From: Larus michahellis
Lineage: Eukaryota > Chordata > Aves > Charadriiformes > Laridae
DNA length: 64,000 nucleotides
Reading direction: 5' to 3'
Assembly: GCF_964199755.1 (NCBI RefSeq)
Contig: NC_133906.1
Location: 11,718,001-11,782,000 of the forward strand
Positions 36,615-64,000 of the stretch are shown one piece after another. The notes beneath the pieces were generated by a model. It worked only from the letters and a program-made list of their open reading frames with translations, did not search any database and was not told where the DNA came from. Position 1 is the stretch's first letter, and every line of letters starts with the position of its first letter. A program made the position numbers and the translations under genes.

Positions 36615-39600
36615 TTTGTTCTCTTGCTGTGGGTATGGGGACCACTGTGTTGATGTAAGATGGGTCAATTCCTGGGAGCCGTGTTCACGTATTTCAGTTT
36701 TCAAGAGAAGGAGGAAAAGCTTATGCTTCTGTGACTCGTCTCTTCTCCTTTTTGTGTTAAAATCAGTGTCAATTCTTGGTTTAATCGTAAGTGCTCTAGC
36801 CAAACCCTGTGTTGTTCTGATTTAGGAAAGAGAGAAGGTTTTGTCTACTTACCACAGGTGAAAACTTAGCAATGTAAGAGGTTTTTTTTTGTGTGTACTG
36901 TGCACCTGTCCCAAGATTTTGTGTCAGTAAAACTTACTTCACACATCCCTTATTCTGGGTGGCATAAGAAAAGGGCTTAAAAGCGCCATTGTACTTCTTG
37001 GTTTGGTTGTGGAGCATTACATAAAAAGCTGAGTAAATCTCTTGTTGGATCTAAGGGTAAAATTTACATGCAGGAGGTAAATTTTTTTTTCTCTAATTTC
37101 TGTGGTGTAACTGGCATCTGCTTGTGACTTCAAGGCAATTAGTCTGTAGCTACACCGCTGTAAATCATCTTAGCATTATCAGAGGCATTTTGAGACAGCT
37201 GCCAAGTGCTTTTATTAAAGCAAAAATTAATTGGAAAAAAGCTTAAAGCTCTGGTATTGAGCACTGAAACCCACATTCAGACTGCAGAGCAAATGTGCCC
37301 CATAGCTTGCTGTGGAGTCTGGTTCTCCAGCCTACGTCCAGATCAAGAGACACCATAGGAATATGCTTGCAAACTATGCATGTTTCCTTTCAAAGGAACC
37401 TAAGGCGGGGAGGTGATGATGTGGCCTGTGGCTGTAGCGCTTCCTGTGCAGTCATTCCTGTTACTAGATAATTCCTGAACAGAACTGCAGTCAATTCCAC
37501 GGACTGGTACTTCTTGAAATTAATTGCCAGTGATACCTGAAATGCTTTGTTCAGCTCTGGTAACCCAGCTCAAATTCTCCTCTGTTAGGTAGATTTACGT
37601 GGGGTGGTGGATGTGCCATAACTGAAGGATTTAGCCATCTGGTATCTTCCAAGGTGTGCAGAAGCTTTGGAGGTGTTTAGGGCTTCCCTGCTGCTGCATC
37701 AAGTCTCAGGGAGTTATCTGCATCGAGTTTCAATTTAAGAAGCTATCGTCAGATTGAGGAGGACAGTACTGCACATGAGCTTATTTCTGTTTCTGAGATC
37801 CGTTTAATTTGGGCAAATTGAAATATTTTCTTTGTCTGTTTTTCAGAGAGGGTTCAGAAAAGGCACATGGCTGTCTGCAGTGATTTCAGCAGCAATAAGA
37901 TTGTGGCCCTTTAGGATGCACTGTTTACACTGAGTGCTGAAGAGGAGTTGCACATTTCATCAATCATTCTGCCATCCTTGACATCTGCTTCGTCCTTATG
38001 CCGTACAGATTTTCTTCTCATTCATCAGGAAAGTTGCATACAACACCGAACTCCTGGTGACATTATTCCCAACTCTATCACGTTTATTCTTTGCAGGCCA
38101 GGTAGACACAGTACATACCTATGCTTGTCATTCACCTTTATATGGTTGTGGTGCTTCCTGGTTCTCAGTATTTTGCATGCCAAAAGATTATCATGTAGGC
38201 TTTAGTTATTTAATGATGCCTTTTGCTTTCCGGAGCAAATCTTCATGTTTTTACCAAACATCCGTTGTAGCAAAGGGCAAACTGCATGCAAAATAAGAGA
38301 ACTCCTGAAGTTGCTATTTATTTACTGTTAGCAGTATGTCTCTGAGAGCTGGAGTTTGCTGGAAGAGCCTGCAGGATAATATTAAACCTGACAATGCTAG
38401 TGGAAGCAATGAACCATGTAGGCTTGCAGTAAGGAAGGAAGGGGACTCATAAGCAAAAAAAATCACCTTCAGTTTCTAAACCATTGAGTTGCTGTTGTTT
38501 TGTCAGAGGAGAATGAGAATTACTTCATGCTTTATAATCCACTTTTCCTTTCACGGGAGTAGAAAATGCTCTGCTTTGTCTGTTTGCCCTTTCTTACTTT
38601 CCTTGAAGCCTTGTCTGCTCAGCTCATGATCAGCAGCTCAGCAGTGCTCTGGTTGTTGTCAGTCCTGGGGTCCCACACTCAGTGGCCTCAGGGATTGCCT
38701 GGAAGAATCCAAAAGGTTTGGAAAGGAAGGTAATGGGATGGGCACTGAGATCCAGAGAGAGCTAAGGAGGGGAAGAGCAGAGAGCAATGAGAACAAAGGC
38801 AAAGACTATCTAAACCCTCATATTTGGACATGAGGTACTTGAATTACAAATAAGAAGGATACTTGTTATAGTTTGTGCAGCAATAAGTCTATGTTTAATT
38901 TGGAACACAGTACACTGTAAAGGCAGGTTTATGGAATGCTCCCAGCTTCACGCTTGTGGGTTTATCCCCCAGCTTCTGATTTTAAAAACTTTGGGATATT
39001 ATTCCAGAAGGGAGAAGCCACAGGGCATTTTGTTGTTCAACTGTCCCTACGTTTTTAAAATAGCAAATATACACAATTTCTTTCCTAAGTACCCTTATCT
39101 TTTCTGGATGCGACCCATGCTTCCTGTAATGAATCTTCATTCTCTGTCCTTGAGGCTTCCAGCTGTGTGTGTGGCTTTATCAGCTGGTCCCCTTCAGTGT
39201 GTGCACAGCAAAAGGCAAGAATGGCTGTTTGATAATCCAGGAGACTCCAGTGAGAGTAAGGCAATCCTAGAGGTACAGCGTGCTCCTCTGTTTGCCCACA
39301 ATGTGCGTAATACTGATGTGCAGGCGTTGTTAAGTGACGGCATATCCAAGGGCTGAAATGAGAGCAGGGCTGCACCCTCGCTGCAGGCACCTCGGGCCCA
39401 CGTGGGGAGGAGCCCTGCAGGAGACTGATCTTAGAAAGGTCTTGGGGGAGGTGAAAGCTGTCAAAGTGAGGGAATTTAATGGAGAAGTGCAAAGTGCTTT
39501 TTAGAAAGGAAATATGGATAAGGAAACAAAATGAAGATGAAGTGACTGACAGCATTCTGTGGTTTACAGATATGTTTTCGTCAATGTTGGAGGCTACAGC

Positions 39601-41824
39601 TCCTGCATTCCTTGCTGACAGAGTAAAGCTCTGTAAATATTTTTTTTTCCAGTTAACTGCAGGGTAACATCTTCTGGGTGTTATTCTGGAAGAAGAGATA
39701 AAAATGAAGCAACTTGCTCTTTTTGCTCAATGGAGTATATGCATATGTATGTGTGTGTGTAGCTTCAGATACATGTTGTATCTGCTGTAGCGTCAGCTCT
39801 ATTAAGGTATTCCAGGCCTAAATATCATTCCCCTGGCATCCTGGGAGGTACTTACTTTATTTCAATAATCAAAGAAGAGTATCACTAAAAGATGGAAGTG
39901 ACCAGTGAGTGCCCTCTCACTTCTTTTTCCTCTGTGGTGCTGTGCCTTTCCTAGGCTCAGAAACACTTCGCTGTTTCTGTTAAAGCATTTTCCACTGTCA
40001 GGAATGTTTCCTGGGGCCCATCTTGCAGGTAACAGAAATCTTGCCTCAGTTTCTTTTTCTTTTCTCGATGGATGTTTTCCCCCAATCCATCCCTACCTGA
40101 TTGCCTTTCTAAATTTCTCTCAGGGAAAACTGGAAAAGCCTAGCAACACTGGCGCTGTGGCTGACTGCTGACTCCGTGTCTGGGAAGGGGCAGCAGAAGT
40201 AATAACAAGAACTCCCCAGGTAAATAGCATCCAAGCTGCATTTGGGCTATATGGCCCTGGTGCATTAGTAGAAGTTTCTATTATCTGAGCTCTACAGCAT
40301 ATCACCGCTGCCCCTAGCATGACTTTGCATACACATGCTAAACCTGTGTTTTACATCTGGAGAGTGAAAAATATGAATGCCTGTTTGATTATCTGTTAGG
40401 GTGTAAATTACACTTTTGTAGAAGACTGAGAATGTGTTTTTTGCACATCATGCTGGATTTTCACTTTACTGTGTTCCTTTCGTAACTCAAATGTGCATGG
40501 TGTTTGACGCGGGCTTTTTTGCTGTTGTTCCAGCCTGCACTGTCTGTATGCAGCGGCTGTTTGGGTAGCACCACAGCGTTTCATCTGCAGGCTGGTGATA
40601 TCTGTAACTAACTGGTTTTATTCTTTCAAGACTAAACATCTAAGGTATCTCATTCCTGAGTGAGAACATTCATCTCTTATGAAGTGCCTCTGGGAGGTTG
40701 ACCCGACTGTGGCTTGCTGTGTGTCGTGGCATGTGCCTGTGACAGTCGAACTGCCCTTGGTGCTGCGTGTCAGCCGCAGTGGCTATCGAAACCGGCCAGT
40801 GGTGAGGGCAGCCCCCGCCAGTGAGAGCTGCTGCATGTGCTCAGAGGCTCTCTGCTCTCTGCTGAAGAGGCCTCCGCGCCAGAGGAGTCTCTGAAAGTGC
40901 TTCCTGCTCTCAGATGGTTGAGGATCTTAAATGACACAGCAAAGAAGCATTTGTCCTATGTAGGAGATAATATCCTGTGATTTTTTTTTTTTAATCTATT
41001 GTCCTTCCTGCTTTGCTTATGTACTGTTGTCTTTCTCAAAAGCCATCCTTTACATGGTTAACCTGGTGAAAGTGTCATCCTTTGCTCCAACCCAACAAAT
41101 CTTCATGTATTAGTACTCATTTGGCATTGACAGCTAAAGATTTCTTCTTTCTTGACCATTTCTGTCCCATCTGGCCTGCGTTTTTTCCAAGCCAGCACTA
41201 AATCAGATTTGTATGTGCTGTGTCACATGGTATACAAGAAGAACAAGCCATTTTTATTACACTGCTTTCGAAAGCCCATTTTCCTGCTCAATCATCTGTA
41301 TCCACAGCAGGCTCAGTGCTGGTGAAAAAGTCTTGGTGTAACTAGCATGATTAGATCCTCTGTTACCAGTATTGAATATGAGGCACTGTGGGAAATATGT
41401 ATCAGATCCTGCTCTCATTTGTAGCTGCATGTATACAGTACAATGTCAAGATTTCAGAGGCATTGTAATTGGGAGCAGCGTAGGAAGCCCTGGCTGATAC
41501 GGGACAGTGTTTTCAGGATAGTAGGATCAGTATGGCAAGAAGTAGTGAATCTGCTTTGTTCAGTTTACAATTACATTCTTCGCTGAGGATTCTGCTATCT
41601 TCTCAAAGGATGTGTGTCATTTCTGCAGGGTTTGCAGATGATGTAGGAATGTCAGAGTGACTGTGTGAATGTGAACATGGCACCATCTCAAACCCTGTTC
41701 AGTGCTGAGACACATGGACACAGAAATTTCTAGGGAGCTTATTAAATCCACATTTATTTTGTGGGTAGACAGAATACTTCCTTATCAGAGGCTGTCAGTC
41801 GGTGCCAATAGCCAAGACAAATGC

Positions 41825-41885
41825 TAAAAAAAAAACCCCAAAATCACCCCACCCACCCCCCCAAAAAAAACGCACCAAACCCCCT
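41825..41885 (+). repeat. A/C-rich low-complexity tract
   Basis: About 60 bases of A and C runs (nine A, four C, CACCCCACCCACCCCCCC, eight A). It lies about 0.75 kb upstream of the JAKMIP2 leader exon. Confidence 0.88.
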
Positions 41886-42623
41886 CTAATAGGTATATGG
41901 GACAGAGGGACACTCATGTTCTTGGTGATATGGAAAAAACCTTGGCTTCCTGATCTCCGTATCTTGCTGATGTGTATCGCTTTGTCTTAGGACAGAATTT
42001 TCCCCAAAAAATTCAGTTGATGGAAACCATTGGTGGAATTTTTTTGCATTCCCTTGGAAATGGCAAAGGGGACAATTTCTAGTCTAATACAGGCTTTTGC
42101 ATATTGTTAGTTCTCTGCCTCTACTGAGACCCAGAATGCTGGTGAGGACTTTGGCACTTCCCCTCTCTTCCTTGGCAATTGTAGATGTGTTGTGGAAAGT
42201 CTCTGTGTTTGGCACAGGCTTGTGGGGGTGATCAAGGGTTGGGAAGGATAAGAGGAAGATATTGTTGGTAGATCCTTGAGACTAAAGTGCCTGCTTTGTG
42301 GTTACCTCAGACTGCAAGGCTTGGATTAAATGACCTGTCTTTTTTAGTCCTGTTCTCTCAACAGCACTAATACTTATGGTAAACAAACTGCTATCTTCAT
42401 TGCACGGTGCCCCTTTCTGAGAATAGGAAAAGGGCATATATGGAATCTCCACTAGTACGCCAGACTTAAATACAGAAGTCTGATTGTGCTGGGATCTCCC
42501 TTGCAGGTTTTCAGACAAAGATTGCAGTGTTTGGAGAAGTGAGCTCTCTTGTGTTCTGTAACCATGTGAGCTGTCATGCTGCAGTGTCCACTGACAAATA
42601 ATAGTATGTCTTATTTCTCACAG

Positions 42624-63814
<21,191 letters not shown>

Positions 63815-64000
63815 GTAGGTCAGTTTTATAAGGCAGCACTTCTAACTACACGAGTGGTGGATGTTGGCCATATAAAACATTACATTCATCTCTGCTATAA
63901 GAACTCCACTACACTTTAAGCATTTAAAGTCAGTCTAATGTAAGAGTGTGTGATGACTGACACAATTGAATCGGACTCATAATTTTCATCATAATGATAA
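63815..64000 (+). other. Start of JAKMIP2 intron 14, runs off the window
   Basis: Begins with donor AAG|GTAGGT after exon 14. The remaining JAKMIP2 coding sequence (about 185 residues in human, including the C-terminal coiled coil and hydrophobic tail) must lie beyond 64000. Confidence 0.85.

Larger units (their letters stand above)
14306..42623 (+). other. JAKMIP2: Probable JAKMIP2 intron 1 (28 kb), gene-poor
   Basis: From the candidate donor in the CpG island to the leader-exon acceptor at 42621-42623. The stretch is largely AT-rich and holds four CR1 fragments (listed separately), homopolymer and A/C-rich tracts, three copies of a TGTCCTGGTTTG word (16590, 22461, 33178), AT-rich blocks with TAATTA/ATTAAT homeodomain-type words (about 17.6-18.4 kb), and a more GC-rich block at 30.28-31.26 kb. 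The longest open frames (for example 38931-39356 on + and 39085-39555 on -) overlap one another on opposite strands and look like chance. No RNA gene was recognised. Confidence 0.55.

Noticed and set aside
38931-39555. 141-codon plus and 156-codon minus frames overlapping each other in intron 1
   Set aside because: No recognised similarity, no splice-site or promoter context, and opposite-strand overlap suggests chance.

Overview
This is vertebrate nuclear DNA, almost certainly from a bird. Two spliced genes are present with GT..AG introns, both promoters sit in CpG islands, and the only abundant interspersed repeats are 5'-truncated CR1 LINEs, the dominant avian retrotransposon. No bacterial, phage or CRISPR-like feature is present. 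I recognised the two genes from remembered vertebrate protein sequences, not from a database search.

Layout: (1) 1-219 is a CpG-island promoter with three CCAAT boxes. (2) 220-8289 is the complete CDC23 (APC8) gene on the + strand: 16 coding exons encoding 580 residues, followed by a 3'UTR of about 1.3 kb. (3) 9.6-13.6 kb is intergenic and holds two CR1 fragments. (4) 13.64-14.88 kb is a second strong CpG island with a 50-bp GC minisatellite, a (GGGGCC)3 tract and a 15-G run. It is the likely promoter and non-coding first exon of the next gene. (5) About 14.3-42.6 kb is a gene-poor 28-kb stretch, read as intron 1 of that gene, with four CR1 fragments and several A/C-rich tracts. (6) 42.6-63.8 kb carries JAKMIP2 on the + strand: a 5' leader exon and 13 coding exons encoding residues 1-625 of a protein about 810 residues long in human. 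The gene continues past the right edge. Its last complete intron holds a 1.3-kb CR1 remnant with a decayed reverse transcriptase.

The genes are functionally unrelated. CDC23 is a ubiquitous TPR scaffold of the anaphase-promoting complex, and JAKMIP2 is a neuronal/neuroendocrine long coiled-coil protein. Both map to human 5q31-q32, but about 10 Mb apart as I recall, so their adjacency here is of synteny interest.

The observations most worth checking are: every complete JAKMIP2 coding exon is a multiple of three and phase 0; an undescribed-looking open exon candidate lies between JAKMIP2 exons 7 and 8 (54737-54940); a possible intron-retention short isoform after exon 13; two uORFs in the JAKMIP2 leader; and an antisense bias of CR1 insertions within JAKMIP2. 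I found no evidence of a wholly new biological system.
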